In this document: positions 1 through 8,358 of the stretch, in pieces | Numbering within the stretch: position 1 is the stretch's first letter | Layout of the letters: each line of letters starts with the position of its first letter | DNA from: Alkalibacterium sp. | GTDB lineage: Bacteria > Bacillota > Bacilli > Lactobacillales > Carnobacteriaceae_A | DNA length: 37,238 nucleotides | NCBI GenBank assembly: GCA_020832185.1 | Contig: JAFIFE010000004.1 | Span: 1-37,238 of the forward strand | Reading direction: 5' to 3' | The notes under the pieces: model-generated | What the model was told of the DNA's origin: nothing | Seen by the model: the letters and a program-made list of their open reading frames with translations, nothing else | Databases searched by the model: none | Position numbers and translations under genes: made by a program

Positions 1-63
1 ATAATTAAAGAATTAAATCTACAAGACGCAGTTCGTATTCTTTTAAAAAAAAAAGAAGAATAG
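1..63 (+). CDS. C-terminal end of an unidentified protein (partial)
   Basis: An open frame runs in from the left edge and stops at TAG (61-63), giving about 20 residues that end in a lysine/glutamate-rich tail (LLKKKEE). A Rho-independent terminator starts right at the stop, which supports a real gene end. There is too little sequence to identify the protein. Confidence 0.55.
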   Translation: MIKELNLQDAVRILLKKKEE

Positions 64-107
64 CGCTTATCCTTTCATTATAGTTAACGTATCAGCGCTT
101 TTTTTAT
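62..107 (+). terminator. Rho-independent terminator of the left-edge gene
   Basis: The arms AGCGCTTAT (62-70) and ATCAGCGCT (91-99) pair with one mismatch and are followed by a run of seven T. The hairpin begins inside the stop codon of the partial gene. Confidence 0.75.
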
Positions 108-136
108 TTATCAGAAAGAAAGGGGGATTAACTTCA

Positions 137-419
137 ACTCAAAATAGAGGTAGTGGTGAGTTGAGGCTAATGTGTACTTTAGAGGATACTCAAAATAGAA
201 GGTGGGGTGAGTTGAAGGTAGTGAGCGCCTTTGTATGATACTCAAAATAAAAGGTATAGCGAGTTGATGTTAGTGATCATGACTACCTTCAACTCGTGAT
301 TCATTATAATTTGAGTCGCATTTAGTCAGTGGCACTATACGTAACTTAAAAAAAGGACATCAGCGAGTTGAATGATAACTGTATTTTAGACCTCACTCAT
401 TTTCTAAACATATCTGAGT
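137..419. repeat. Array 1 of the 51-52 bp phased ACTCA/TGAGT repeat (6 units)
   Basis: Six degenerate units start at 137, 188, 240, 292, 344 and 395, so the period is 51, 52, 52, 52, 51. Each unit has a left half-site ACTCA (variants ACTCG at 292, ACTTA at 344) and a right half-site TGAGT or CGAGT exactly 20 bp downstream (157, 208, 260, 312, 364, 415). The first three units also share AAAATAGA/AAAATAAA after the left half-site and GAGTTGA on the right. The array lies between two terminators that face each other. I see no open reading frame or CRISPR-like spacer logic; the segment between half-sites is variable. Confidence 0.8.
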
Positions 420-450
420 TAAGGCGTTAAACGAAAGTAGATTTAAAAGG

Positions 451-480
451 AAAAAAATCCTCGTCTTTAGACGAGGATTT
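451..480 (-). terminator. Terminator of the subtilisin-like protease gene
   Basis: A perfect hairpin has arms AAATCCTCGTC (455-465) and GACGAGGATTT (470-480) with a TTTA loop. On the minus strand it is followed by a U-run (A-run 451-457 on plus). It sits immediately after the protease stop codon. Confidence 0.85.
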
Positions 481-485
481 CCTTA

Positions 486-2747
486 TTAAGGTTTAGATTT
501 ACCACCGAAGAAGTAAAATCCGCCGCCAACTGATCCGAGGATAACAACCGCTCCAACAAGAACGACTGGGAGTTCCCCTTCTGATTGACCGAAGGCTGCG
601 CGAGCCGTTTCGGAAGACTCTTCCGATTCAGCTTCTTCCTCATCTGCATCTTCTTCTGGAAGTATTTCTTCACTTTCTTCTGGTTCAATGTCTTCTGATC
701 CGCTGAGAATAGCAGAAGCTAGTTCATTTGGATTAAAGACAGCAAGCGTTCCGACTGACGCTGTATTTCCGACCACTCCACCGTTTGTATAGGTGCTGCC
801 TAGGAGAATCCATTCTTCCTGAGCGGCATTCCACTGATAAAGACTATCTTCGTTGAGTTCCGGTTCATCTGTAAAGAAGCGGTAAGCCATTTCGTCAGGG
901 AAAGCAGTAATCATCTGGCCATCTTGTTCAATAGAGAAGTCAATTAAATCACTTTTTGCAGTGTCACCGTAGTCCATTGTTGACTGGATCGATTCGAATG
1001 AAAGAAGGGCGTTGCCTTCCTGTAAATTACGTGCAGGGATGACCCACTCCATATCGATACGTGCAATCAGCAGGGTGATGTTTCGCTCTCTTATCAGATC
1101 GATCTGGTCAGCTGATAAACTGACGCTCTGAATATGCGCCAGGGTCGAATCAAATGAAATGGCAAGCACGCCACTGTCTGCCACTGCTAATATGTCTTCG
1201 TCGTCTATTGTGGCAATCCCGTTTGAATCATAAGGGCGTATCCAGACGGTAGTTTGAAGGGTTTCTTCATCTTCTAAATCCTCTTCAAGGTCGTCAGTCT
1301 CTTCTTCATCAAGTGATTCCTCATCTGCACTGTCACGTTCATCATCGGTGTCCGTTGTTTCTTCTTCAGACTCATCTGATTCAGTCACTTGCTCTGTGCG
1401 CGCATCAGTGTCCTGTGCATTATCTGTTTCTTCTATTATTACGTCAGATTCTGCTGGGTCTTCTTCTACAGGGTCTTGAGTGTCCTCGGTCACTTCGTCG
1501 CTGCCTTCTTCAGGCTCGCCTTCGACCGATTCGTCCTCGTCTTCAATAGGTTCTTCCTCAGGTTCAGGCTCCTCGATGACTTCCTGCAGGAAATGAACGA
1601 GACCATGTCCGTAAAGAGGATCATGCCCTTCTTCTCCCAAATCTCTCGCTTTTTGAGTCATGCGTGCTCTGATTTGTCGGCCAGATTCATTTGGGTATTT
1701 CTGCATCAGTAAAGCTGCAATACCGGCTACGTGTGGAGTAGCTTGCGATGTGCCGGACATTGTTCTGTATTCACCGGGTTGATTACGTAACCCTAAAATG
1801 GATACGCCAGGTGCGGCCAATTCGTTTTCACTAGCAATCATTGAGTCATGTGCACGCTGCTGGTTCTGGTCCACGTTTGCAACAGCAAGTACTTCTTCGT
1901 ATGCAGCAGGGTAATCAATGACTTTTTTATTTTCGTTGGTATTTCCGCTTGCAGCAACAATCAAGATCCCTTGGTTGTCTGCTGCTTTAATCAGGTCGTG
2001 AATCTCGCTGCTGGGAGAAGAAAAGCCAGAACTGATCGTGATGATATCCATCTGATTTGCAATAGCCCACTCAATCCCGTCTAAAAGACTGCTGGCCTTA
2101 GTACTGGATCCATCTTTTTCATGATAGACTTTCACGCCAAACAGATCGACACCGGGAGCGACTCCCTGAGCGCGAGTATGCTGATGGGCGCCTATGATAC
2201 CAGCCACATGTGTACCGTGGCCGTCATGGTCGTTATCCCAGCTGTCAGGTCCATCATCATAGTCGTCTCCGAAAATACTGTGTCCACCGGCATAGGTAAT
2301 TTCCTCGTGATTATAAAAACCGGTATCGAGTACAGCTACACGAACGTTTCTTCCAGTATAGCCTTCTTCCCAGGCATCAAATGTTCCGATCATGTCCTGG
2401 TTCCAGTCATCAGAATAGATAAAATCATCTTGATTTGACTGAGTGGTTGTCATTTCCTGATCGTACGTGACGCGTCTGACACCCTCCATCTGGGTAATGT
2501 CTTTGATAGATGATGCTGGGACAGACATCATCTGAACGGGCATAAGACTCATAGTCCGAATATTTTTAAATGCGGGATCAAGCTCATCTTCATCAGGGAC
2601 ATCATCATCATAACGTACAATAATATCTATGTACTCATCAGATAAATGACGATCTGTTGCTAAAACACTCGTTGCAGGAATCAGGATACTTAATATTAAA
2701 ATTAGGGTAGAAAGAGCATTCCATACTATTAAACGTTTTTTATTCAC
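486..2747 (-). CDS. Secreted, membrane-anchored subtilisin-like serine protease (S8)
   Basis: This is a predicted extracellular endopeptidase of 753 residues. The first ~30 residues form a signal peptide. Residues ~35-100 look like an I9-type propeptide. The S8 domain covers ~115-395, with catalytic Asp141 (VLDTG), His177 (HGHGTHVAG context), Ser334 (SGTSQATPHVAG) and oxyanion Asn269. Residues ~400-510 are an almost purely acidic Glu/Asp/Ser linker. A further globular part without recognised family spans ~510-680, followed by a second acidic stretch and a C-terminal hydrophobic helix ending GGKSKP. No LPxTG is present, so anchoring by the helix is likelier than sortase attachment. The start is GTG at 2747, with AAGGAG on the minus strand about 11 bases upstream. 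Substrate unknown; nothing links it to sugar use except position. Confidence 0.9.
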   Translation of the reverse strand: MNKKRLIVWNALSTLILILSILIPATSVLATDRHLSDEYIDIIVRYDDDVPDEDELDPAFKNIRTMSLMPVQMMSVPASSIKDITQMEGVRRVTYDQEMTTTQSNQDDFIYSDDWNQDMIGTFDAWEEGYTGRNVRVAVLDTGFYNHEEITYAGGHSIFGDDYDDGPDSWDNDHDGHGTHVAGIIGAHQHTRAQGVAPGVDLFGVKVYHEKDGSSTKASSLLDGIEWAIANQMDIITISSGFSSPSSEIHDLIKAADNQGILIVAASGNTNENKKVIDYPAAYEEVLAVANVDQNQQRAHDSMIASENELAAPGVSILGLRNQPGEYRTMSGTSQATPHVAGIAALLMQKYPNESGRQIRARMTQKARDLGEEGHDPLYGHGLVHFLQEVIEEPEPEEEPIEDEDESVEGEPEEGSDEVTEDTQDPVEEDPAESDVIIEETDNAQDTDARTEQVTESDESEEETTDTDDERDSADEESLDEEETDDLEEDLEDEETLQTTVWIRPYDSNGIATIDDEDILAVADSGVLAISFDSTLAHIQSVSLSADQIDLIRERNITLLIARIDMEWVIPARNLQEGNALLSFESIQSTMDYGDTAKSDLIDFSIEQDGQMITAFPDEMAYRFFTDEPELNEDSLYQWNAAQEEWILLGSTYTNGGVVGNTASVGTLAVFNPNELASAILSGSEDIEPEESEEILPEEDADEEEAESEESSETARAAFGQSEGELPVVLVGAVVILGSVGGGFYFFGGKSKP

Positions 2748-2794
2748 TAAAAAGTTATCTCCTTTTTTATCACTAAATTAAAAATCACTTAGTT

Positions 2795-2823
2795 GTATCA
2801 TTCGCTAAATCATTTTTAAACAA
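2795..2823 (-). promoter_or_regulatory. Candidate promoter for the protease gene
   Basis: Read on the minus strand, TTGTTT (plus 2818-2823), a 17-base spacer and TGATAC (plus 2795-2800) form a plausible sigma-A promoter about 50 bases before the GTG start. Confidence 0.4.
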
Positions 2824-2926
2824 AAGACTCGTGTGATGCGTTATTTTAGTAGAAATTTAACATCATTACAGGTATCTTATCACAAGTGACACACTGAAAT
2901 TGAGTTAAAGGACTTATAAAAAGAGA

Positions 2927-2950
2927 AAATGTGAGAGTCTTGTCACATTT
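2927..2950. promoter_or_regulatory. 24-bp inverted repeat with TGTGA...TCACA core, likely operator
   Basis: The arms AAATGTGA (2927-2934) and TCACATTT (2943-2950) are perfectly complementary around 8 bases. The outline resembles a CRP-type site but has N8 where CRP has N6. It overlaps a possible -35 (TTGTCA, 2940-2945; TAGAAA 2964-2969 could be the -10) of the plus-strand genes starting at 3032. It lies in a divergent intergenic region, so it could serve either side. Confidence 0.5.
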
Positions 2951-3031
2951 CGTTAAAAAAATGTAGAAATAATAAATTTAGTGGTAGAATGTAAGGGATA
3001 TCAACTGAAAGAGAGGGGTGACTTCGTTAAA

Positions 3032-4315
3032 ATGGCTGATTTAGAGAAAGCTATTCGATTTTTCCATACTCAACCGGGAATGGATAAATTATTCAAGTTG
3101 TTTAGAGAAGAATTACTCACACACCGTAAAATCAAAGGGTATGTAAAGTTAGACCTGTTTAAACCGGTAGAATTGGAATCAGTGGCACAATTTTTCCAAG
3201 TCTCCATTGAGTCTTTGAAAACGAAAGGACGAGTCGATCTCGAAGCGTTCGATCGAAAACTGGACAGTCCGCCGTTCAATGGACTCGATTTGACTCAATT
3301 GCTGGAAAGTTATTTCGATGAGAAATTATTGTCTCTCTCCACTAAAGAAGAACGGAAATATTACCTGAAAAAACTGGAAGAGGAATTCTCCCTTCTTAAA
3401 GACTGGATTGCCTACTTGAGAAGAAATACTCATGATACGAGATGGATTCAGGAGCTGATTGAAGAATCCAGTCATCAGTTTGAACAGTATGTGCTGTATT
3501 TGTCAGAAGGCATCAGATTACTGCCCAGTCGACCTATCAGATTATCTGTATTCAGTCAGATTATCACATTGGATGCAGATGCATTTCAGACCTCCCAGCC
3601 ATTAGGAAAGTTATGGCTGCACGTGTTGTCTGAAACAAAACGACTCCATGCCATCGAACCGATTACCCTGCCGGAAAACAGACAGGGGGAAGATGCCTTG
3701 CTTCGTGAATTTAATCTGTTCAGAGAAGACATTTCCGATACGGTGACAGTTGCAAACTGTTACGCAGAAACTCAGGCGGGGTACCATGCCATGTGGGAAG
3801 CGGCTGTTCATACGCGAAGTGTGCTGACTGTTCCTTTGAGAGAAGTCATTAAACTGACGGCTGTTTATCCGGCTCATGAGAAGGGTATCGTCTGGGTCGT
3901 TGATAATCCGGAACTGTTTACGCGAATATTAGATGAAGTGCCGTCGATACCAATGATCTGCCCGAGAGAAAAATGGGACTGCGCGACCTGGGAAGTGTTT
4001 GACCGAATCGAAGACAGTGGATTTGAACTGAGATTTGTCGGAGACTTCACGCCTAAGAGCATTGTGAGAGCTGAGGAGTTACTGCTCCACTACCCTACGC
4101 AATCTCAAACATGGAAAATGGATGTGCCAACCTATTTAAAGGCACGCGATCTGACCGATTATATTAGTGATAAAGACTGCAAACTATTAGACAAGCATCA
4201 TTTAGATTACCTTGCCTGTGTGAAAGATGAAATGAAAGACCGCAGACAACCTGCTTATCTCATGAATATAGTAGATGAGATTATCTATGCCTTGAAAAAA
4301 TTCTATAGTGATTAA
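3032..4315 (+). CDS. Orphan JetD-like protein (TIGR02679 / DUF2399 family)
   Basis: The pattern of the last ~200 residues matches the TIGR02679/DUF2399 family, whose other members act as the JetD nuclease subunit of Wadjet-type plasmid-defence systems. The recognisable block is a Toprim-like fold: VWVVDNP (~residues 287-293) stands where relatives have a glutamate (TENP), and VGDFT (336-340) stands where relatives have GDFDxxG. Both acidic catalytic positions are therefore altered (E to D, second D to T). No JetA, JetB or JetC genes are nearby. Start: ATG 3032 follows GAGAGGGG by 13 bases. An in-frame GTG at 2981 would give 444 rather than 427 residues but lacks a good ribosome site. The beta-galactosidase gene starts 23 bases after the stop, so the two are probably co-transcribed. 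Function in this setting is unknown. Confidence 0.65.
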   Translation: MADLEKAIRFFHTQPGMDKLFKLFREELLTHRKIKGYVKLDLFKPVELESVAQFFQVSIESLKTKGRVDLEAFDRKLDSPPFNGLDLTQLLESYFDEKLLSLSTKEERKYYLKKLEEEFSLLKDWIAYLRRNTHDTRWIQELIEESSHQFEQYVLYLSEGIRLLPSRPIRLSVFSQIITLDADAFQTSQPLGKLWLHVLSETKRLHAIEPITLPENRQGEDALLREFNLFREDISDTVTVANCYAETQAGYHAMWEAAVHTRSVLTVPLREVIKLTAVYPAHEKGIVWVVDNPELFTRILDEVPSIPMICPREKWDCATWEVFDRIEDSGFELRFVGDFTPKSIVRAEELLLHYPTQSQTWKMDVPTYLKARDLTDYISDKDCKLLDKHHLDYLACVKDEMKDRRQPAYLMNIVDEIIYALKKFYSD

Positions 4316-4338
4316 ACAGATGTGAAAGGAAGAGTCTA

Positions 4339-6399
4339 TTGAAAAGAATACAAGTAACAGATGAGGATCGTTTGCTTCACGGAGGAGATTATAATCCCGA
4401 TCAATGGCTGGAGTATCCAGATGTTCTTGAAGAAGATGTCAGACTAATGAAAAAAGCCCACACGAATACTTTTTCAGTTGGAATTTTTGCGTGGGCAGCT
4501 TTAGAACCTGAAGAGGGCAAATTTACGTTTGACTGGCTGGATAAAGTGATCGAGCGGATCGAATCGATCGGCGGGCGCTTTATTCTGGCGACACCTAGTG
4601 GGGCAAGACCTGCATGGATGTCAAAAAATCATCCGGAAGTGCTGCGAGTCGATGCTGAAAGACGCAGACAGCTTCACGGTGCACGCCACAATCACTGCTT
4701 CTCGTCACCTTACTACCGTCAAAAAACACAGGAAATGAATACAAAGCTGGTTGAACGTTACGGCAATCACCCGTCACTTCTGATGTGGCATATTTCCAAT
4801 GAATTTGGCGGCGAGTGTCACTGCGACCTTTGTCAGGCTAATTTCCGCAGCTGGCTGAAAGATAAATATGACAACGACCTGGATAAACTGAACCACGAGT
4901 GGTGGGGACCATTCTGGAGTCATACGATTACCGAGTGGGATCAGATCGAATCGCCTTCTCCGATCGGTGAAAGTGCCGTACATGGGATGAATCTGGACTG
5001 GCGACGTTTTGTCTCACACCAGACAATCGATTTTTACAAAAATGAAATTGTCCCGTTAAGAGAACAGACGCCAGATGTTCCGATCACAACCAACTTCATG
5101 TCGGACAACCCTGAATTTGTGCCGTTCACAGCCTTGGACTACAGCGAATTTGCCAAAGAAGTGGATGTCATCAGCTGGGACGCTTACCCTGCCTGGCATA
5201 ACGATCAGGAAGACACAGCTACCTTGGCTTCACGTGTGGCCTTTTTGAATGATCATTTTTACAGCATGAAACACAAACCATTCCTGTTAATGGAATCCAC
5301 TCCAAGTCTGGTTAACTGGCATGATGTCAATAAAGCGAAACGACCTGGGATGCATCTTTTATCGTCTATGCAGATGCTGGCGCACGGATCGGACGGTGTG
5401 CTGTATTTCCAGTGGCGTAAATCCCGTGGATCATCAGAAAAATTCCACGGAGCTGTTGTAGACCATGACCGGTCCAGTGAGAACCGAGTATTCAAAGAAG
5501 TCGCGAAACTGGGTAAAGCAATGGAAGATATTTCCAGTAACGTAGTAGGCTACCAGCGTAAAGCGGATGTCGGAATTTTATATGACGTTGAAAGTGACTG
5601 GGCCTTAAAAGATACACAGGGATTCGGCCTTAAAACGAAACATTACGGCGAGACGCTGCAGAAACATTATCAGGCGTTCTGGGAACGAAATGTAGCGGTT
5701 GATGTGTTGTCCAAAGAAGATACATTGGATTCCTATAAAGTACTGCTTGTGCCAATGCTTTATATGGTGTCGGAACAAACCGTTGAAAAACTGAAACAGT
5801 TCGTAAAAAATGGCGGAACCCTTGTCGCGACCTATATTACGGGACTGGTCAATGAATCAGATTTAACGTATATGGGTGGGTGGTATGAACCCCTTAAAGA
5901 CTTGTTTGGGATCGAACCGACAGAAACAGATACGTTTTACCCGTCTGATCGCAACTCAGTCATGTATAAAGGCAGATCGTACGAAGTGAGAGATTACGCG
6001 ACCCTGCTTGATGTAAATGATGCGGAAACCCTGGGAACTTACGAAGAAGACTTCTATAAAGAAACAGCTGCAGTAACGAAAAATGAGTACCACGACGGTC
6101 AAACGTTCTATATCGGGGCACGACTGGAAGATGACTTCCACCGTGACTTTTATGGCGAACTGATCGAAGAGCTGGATTTGAAAACGCCACTTGAAGCAAA
6201 ATACAATCGAGGAGTCTCCATTCAGGCACGAGAAGCTGAAGGCAGACAGACGGTCTTTATAATGAACTTTACCGAAGACAATCAGCCTGTTTTACTTCTT
6301 GAGAGCGTTAAAGATATCCAGACCGGTGAAACAGTAGCGGGTGCTTTGGAACTGGCTCCTTATGATGTGAGAATCGTTGAGAAAACTGCAGAAGCATAG
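4339..6399 (+). CDS. GH42 beta-galactosidase
   Basis: Predicted intracellular enzyme (686 residues, no signal peptide) hydrolysing terminal beta-galactosides. The N-terminus (LLHGGDYNPDQW) is the classic GH42 opening. The acid/base is Glu155 in HISNEFG and the nucleophile is Glu319 in LLMEST. Cys120, Cys160, Cys162 and Cys165 form the zinc-binding cluster found in many GH42 enzymes. The trimerisation and C-terminal beta domains are present and the length is normal. It starts with TTG, preceded by GAAAGGAAGAG. It follows the JetD-like gene closely, and a LacI-type regulator lies 170 bases downstream. GH42 members often act on galacto-oligosaccharides or plant galactans rather than lactose, and no lactose transporter is seen here. 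I see no clear terminator after it. Confidence 0.93.
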   Translation: MKRIQVTDEDRLLHGGDYNPDQWLEYPDVLEEDVRLMKKAHTNTFSVGIFAWAALEPEEGKFTFDWLDKVIERIESIGGRFILATPSGARPAWMSKNHPEVLRVDAERRRQLHGARHNHCFSSPYYRQKTQEMNTKLVERYGNHPSLLMWHISNEFGGECHCDLCQANFRSWLKDKYDNDLDKLNHEWWGPFWSHTITEWDQIESPSPIGESAVHGMNLDWRRFVSHQTIDFYKNEIVPLREQTPDVPITTNFMSDNPEFVPFTALDYSEFAKEVDVISWDAYPAWHNDQEDTATLASRVAFLNDHFYSMKHKPFLLMESTPSLVNWHDVNKAKRPGMHLLSSMQMLAHGSDGVLYFQWRKSRGSSEKFHGAVVDHDRSSENRVFKEVAKLGKAMEDISSNVVGYQRKADVGILYDVESDWALKDTQGFGLKTKHYGETLQKHYQAFWERNVAVDVLSKEDTLDSYKVLLVPMLYMVSEQTVEKLKQFVKNGGTLVATYITGLVNESDLTYMGGWYEPLKDLFGIEPTETDTFYPSDRNSVMYKGRSYEVRDYATLLDVNDAETLGTYEEDFYKETAAVTKNEYHDGQTFYIGARLEDDFHRDFYGELIEELDLKTPLEAKYNRGVSIQAREAEGRQTVFIMNFTEDNQPVLLLESVKDIQTGETVAGALELAPYDVRIVEKTAEA

Positions 6400-6491
6400 G
6401 AACTATGTTTAACTAGTCAGGAAGTCTGAGTTTAAGTGATCCAGACAAATAGTGTATGATAGAAATGTTCACATTTTTTGGGAAGTTTGTG

Positions 6492-6521
6492 TTCATGGAT
6501 GTTCATTATTCTTGTTATAAT
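6492..6521 (+). promoter_or_regulatory. Candidate promoter of the LacI-family regulator gene, with TGTTCA repeats
   Basis: A perfect -10 TATAAT (6516-6521) has a weak -35 TTCATG (6492-6497) 18 bases upstream. TGTTCA occurs as a direct repeat at 6466, 6490 and 6500 around this promoter, a possible operator. The maltose-type palindrome found elsewhere in the window is absent. Confidence 0.45.
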
Positions 6522-6568
6522 AAAAGAGTAAATCAAGTGCAATAAGGGAGATAGAAAGGAGAGAGCGT

Positions 6569-7543
6569 TTGGTTACATTAAGTGATGTTGCTAAGAAAGC
6601 AAATGTTTCCAAAATGACTGTTTCTCGTGTCATCAATCACCCGGAAAAGGTTACCGAGGAATTAAAATTGCTGGTTTATGAAGCGATGCAGGAGTTGAAT
6701 TATCGACCCAATGCTGCTGCGAAAGCCCTGGCAAACAATCGGACTCAAATTATTAAATTACTGATACTGGAAGAGATGGACACTACAGAACCGTATTATA
6801 TGTTCTTATTAACAGGCATTGCGAATGAATTGGATAAACATGCGTATAGTTTGCAGTTATTGACTCACCGGAATATTCAGATTGGTGAATCGGATGGGTA
6901 TATTGTCTGTGGCATGCGCGAAAAAGATAAAGAGCTGGTTGAAACCTTGACCAAACCGACCGTGTTTTTCGGTCAGAACAGCTTTGGGATAGATTTTGTA
7001 GATAGTAATAATGAGAGCAGTATGGAGCGGGCGACCGAATACGCTATCCAGAATGGCTACGATAAAATCGTGTATATCGGGATTGATGTCGACGAGCCGT
7101 TTGCGCACTCTCGTGAAAAAGGATACGCAAAAGTGATGGACAAACATGGCTTTGAGAAATGCGTATACCGGCTGGAAAATCGCTCAAGGTATTCAGCTGC
7201 GTTCATTAAAGAAAACTGGGGAAAGTTTCCTAAAAATACATTATTCTTATGTGCATCTGATCGTTTAGGCTTAGGTGTGATTCGAGAAATCAAGGATCGT
7301 GGATATGATATTCCTAATGATTACGGTGTTATCGGACATGATGGAGTATTTCTTGACCAGATCGCCTACCCACATTTGACAACATTAAAACAGTCCATTG
7401 CAGAAATGGGTGCGGCCTGTGCACGTATGGTCTTAAATAAAGTTAAAGAGAACGGCGAATCTCAGGGAAATCTGTTGTTTGAAACAGAGCTGAAATTGGG
7501 CGGGACCACCCGAAAAGAGTCAGCCGAATCGATCGACAATTAA
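6569..7543 (+). CDS. LacI/GalR-family transcriptional regulator
   Basis: 324 residues. The N-terminal helix-turn-helix (LSDVAKKANVSKMTVSRVIN, residues 4-23) and the hinge (YRPNAAAKALA, ~46-56) with the leucine that intercalates at a central CpG are standard. The remaining ~265 residues form the periplasmic-binding-like sugar-sensing domain. The start is TTG with AGAAAGGAGAGAG just upstream. It is the only LacI-type regulator in the window. Two roles are possible: local control of the GH42 gene, or control of the maltose units that carry TGWTACCGRTAACA, a LacI-type operator with central CpG. Its own promoter lacks that site. MalR of Lactococcus is a family member reported to act as an activator, but I cannot claim orthology. 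Confidence 0.93.
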   Translation: MVTLSDVAKKANVSKMTVSRVINHPEKVTEELKLLVYEAMQELNYRPNAAAKALANNRTQIIKLLILEEMDTTEPYYMFLLTGIANELDKHAYSLQLLTHRNIQIGESDGYIVCGMREKDKELVETLTKPTVFFGQNSFGIDFVDSNNESSMERATEYAIQNGYDKIVYIGIDVDEPFAHSREKGYAKVMDKHGFEKCVYRLENRSRYSAAFIKENWGKFPKNTLFLCASDRLGLGVIREIKDRGYDIPNDYGVIGHDGVFLDQIAYPHLTTLKQSIAEMGAACARMVLNKVKENGESQGNLLFETELKLGGTTRKESAESIDN

Positions 7544-7549
7544 AAAATG

Positions 7550-7590
7550 AGACTAAAATGATCATCTAACTGATTGTTTTAGTCTTTTTT
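7550..7590 (+). terminator. Terminator after the LacI-family gene
   Basis: The arms AGACTAAAA (7550-7558) and TTTTAGTCT pair and are followed by a T-run ending at 7590. It lies directly after the regulator stop codon. Confidence 0.85.
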
Positions 7591-7609
7591 ACATTCAGTT
7601 AAAGTTGAA

Positions 7610-7687
7610 GAACTAATAAAGTTTTCTTCTATTAGTTCGGGTGATAATGTATAATAAATTAAAAATAAAAAAGTGAGAACTTTCTCA
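7610..7687 (+). promoter_or_regulatory. Promoter of the lipoprotein pair flanked by two inverted repeats
   Basis: TATAAT (7650-7655) is a strong -10. Upstream, GAACTAATA (7610-7618) and TATTAGTTC (7630-7638) form a 9-bp inverted repeat across the -35 region, where only a weak TTCTAT is seen. Downstream, TGAGAA-CT-TTCTCA (7674-7687) is a 14-bp palindrome about 12 bases past the predicted transcription start. The position suits a repressor site. AGGAG at 7694-7698 is the ribosome site for the gene at 7705. Confidence 0.5.
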
Positions 7688-7704
7688 TTAAATAGGAGAC
7701 TATA

Positions 7705-8331
7705 ATGAAAAAAATTAAGATTACACTAATACTCATTTTGATCTCTTTTACGAGTGCTTGCAGCAATGGTGCTTTTGGAGCAGGGTCAAATTGGATAAGA
7801 GAAGCTGAACTGACTGAGAGAGAAGAAGGTATTCTCGCAACGACGTCTGATAAGTCACTAATTTTTGATTTCAAAATGGACAACACTAAAACGACTGCGA
7901 CTATACGGATTGAAAAGTATATATTCGGAGAGTTGATTGAAGAGGAATTTTTGCATCTTTCCACGGAAATTGAAAATACAGGATCCATAACTGTGACTAA
8001 TACCACATCCTTGACAGACCCAAATCAAATTCTATTGAATGTCGGAATGAATTTTGATAATGGAACAGCCACTTTGAAGACATATGACATGATTGAACAA
8101 GGATTAGATGGAGCTTCAAGTATTTGGGAAAATGTAGCTGCTGAAGGTATAAGTTATTCTGATGGGAATGTGATCCTTGGAAGCTTTGCGTACTCATGGA
8201 ATGAAGAAGGAATGAGGACTGTCTCAAAAGAATTTTATGAGGAACCTGAAGCAAATAGAGAAGAAATTGAGGAATATGAATTACTTTATATAATTAAAGC
8301 GGAATTTAATGAAAGCATTGCGGATGAGTAG
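7705..8331 (+). CDS. Lipoprotein of unknown function, paralogue 1
   Basis: 208 residues. The N-terminus is a lipoprotein signal with lipobox FTSAC, lipidated Cys19, so the protein is probably tethered outside the membrane. I recognise no family. It is clearly related to the next gene: both carry a (T/N)xREE-IL-TTS block, SL-FDF, an IEKY-(F/Y)GE segment, a WE-(N/A)-A core and an (I/L)IKAEF ending. It appears to be a compact beta-rich domain of ~180 residues with no catalytic signature. It starts 162 bases after the LacI gene, with its own promoter, and is separated from the paralogue by only a few bases, so they form an operon. Confidence 0.75.
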   Translation: MKKIKITLILILISFTSACSNGAFGAGSNWIREAELTEREEGILATTSDKSLIFDFKMDNTKTTATIRIEKYIFGELIEEEFLHLSTEIENTGSITVTNTTSLTDPNQILLNVGMNFDNGTATLKTYDMIEQGLDGASSIWENVAAEGISYSDGNVILGSFAYSWNEEGMRTVSKEFYEEPEANREEIEEYELLYIIKAEFNESIADE

Positions 8332-8358
8332 ACTATAATGAGAAAAGGGGGAGTAATA

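Noticed and set aside
137-419. CRISPR array
   Set aside because: The period is regular, but the repeated part is only short half-sites with drifting sequence around them. There are no near-identical 25-36 bp repeats, no distinct spacers and no cas genes.
467-2438. Several long frames opposite or out of phase with the protease gene
   Set aside because: They are low-complexity shadows of the Glu/Asp-rich coding sequence, without ribosome sites or recognisable domains.
2981-3031. GTG start giving a 444-residue JetD-like protein
   Set aside because: No ribosome site precedes it, and a GAGAGGGG site inside this stretch points to ATG 3032.
3032-4315. A complete Wadjet defence system
   Set aside because: Only a JetD-like gene is present. 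The flanking genes are a protease and a beta-galactosidase, with no condensin-like JetABC genes.
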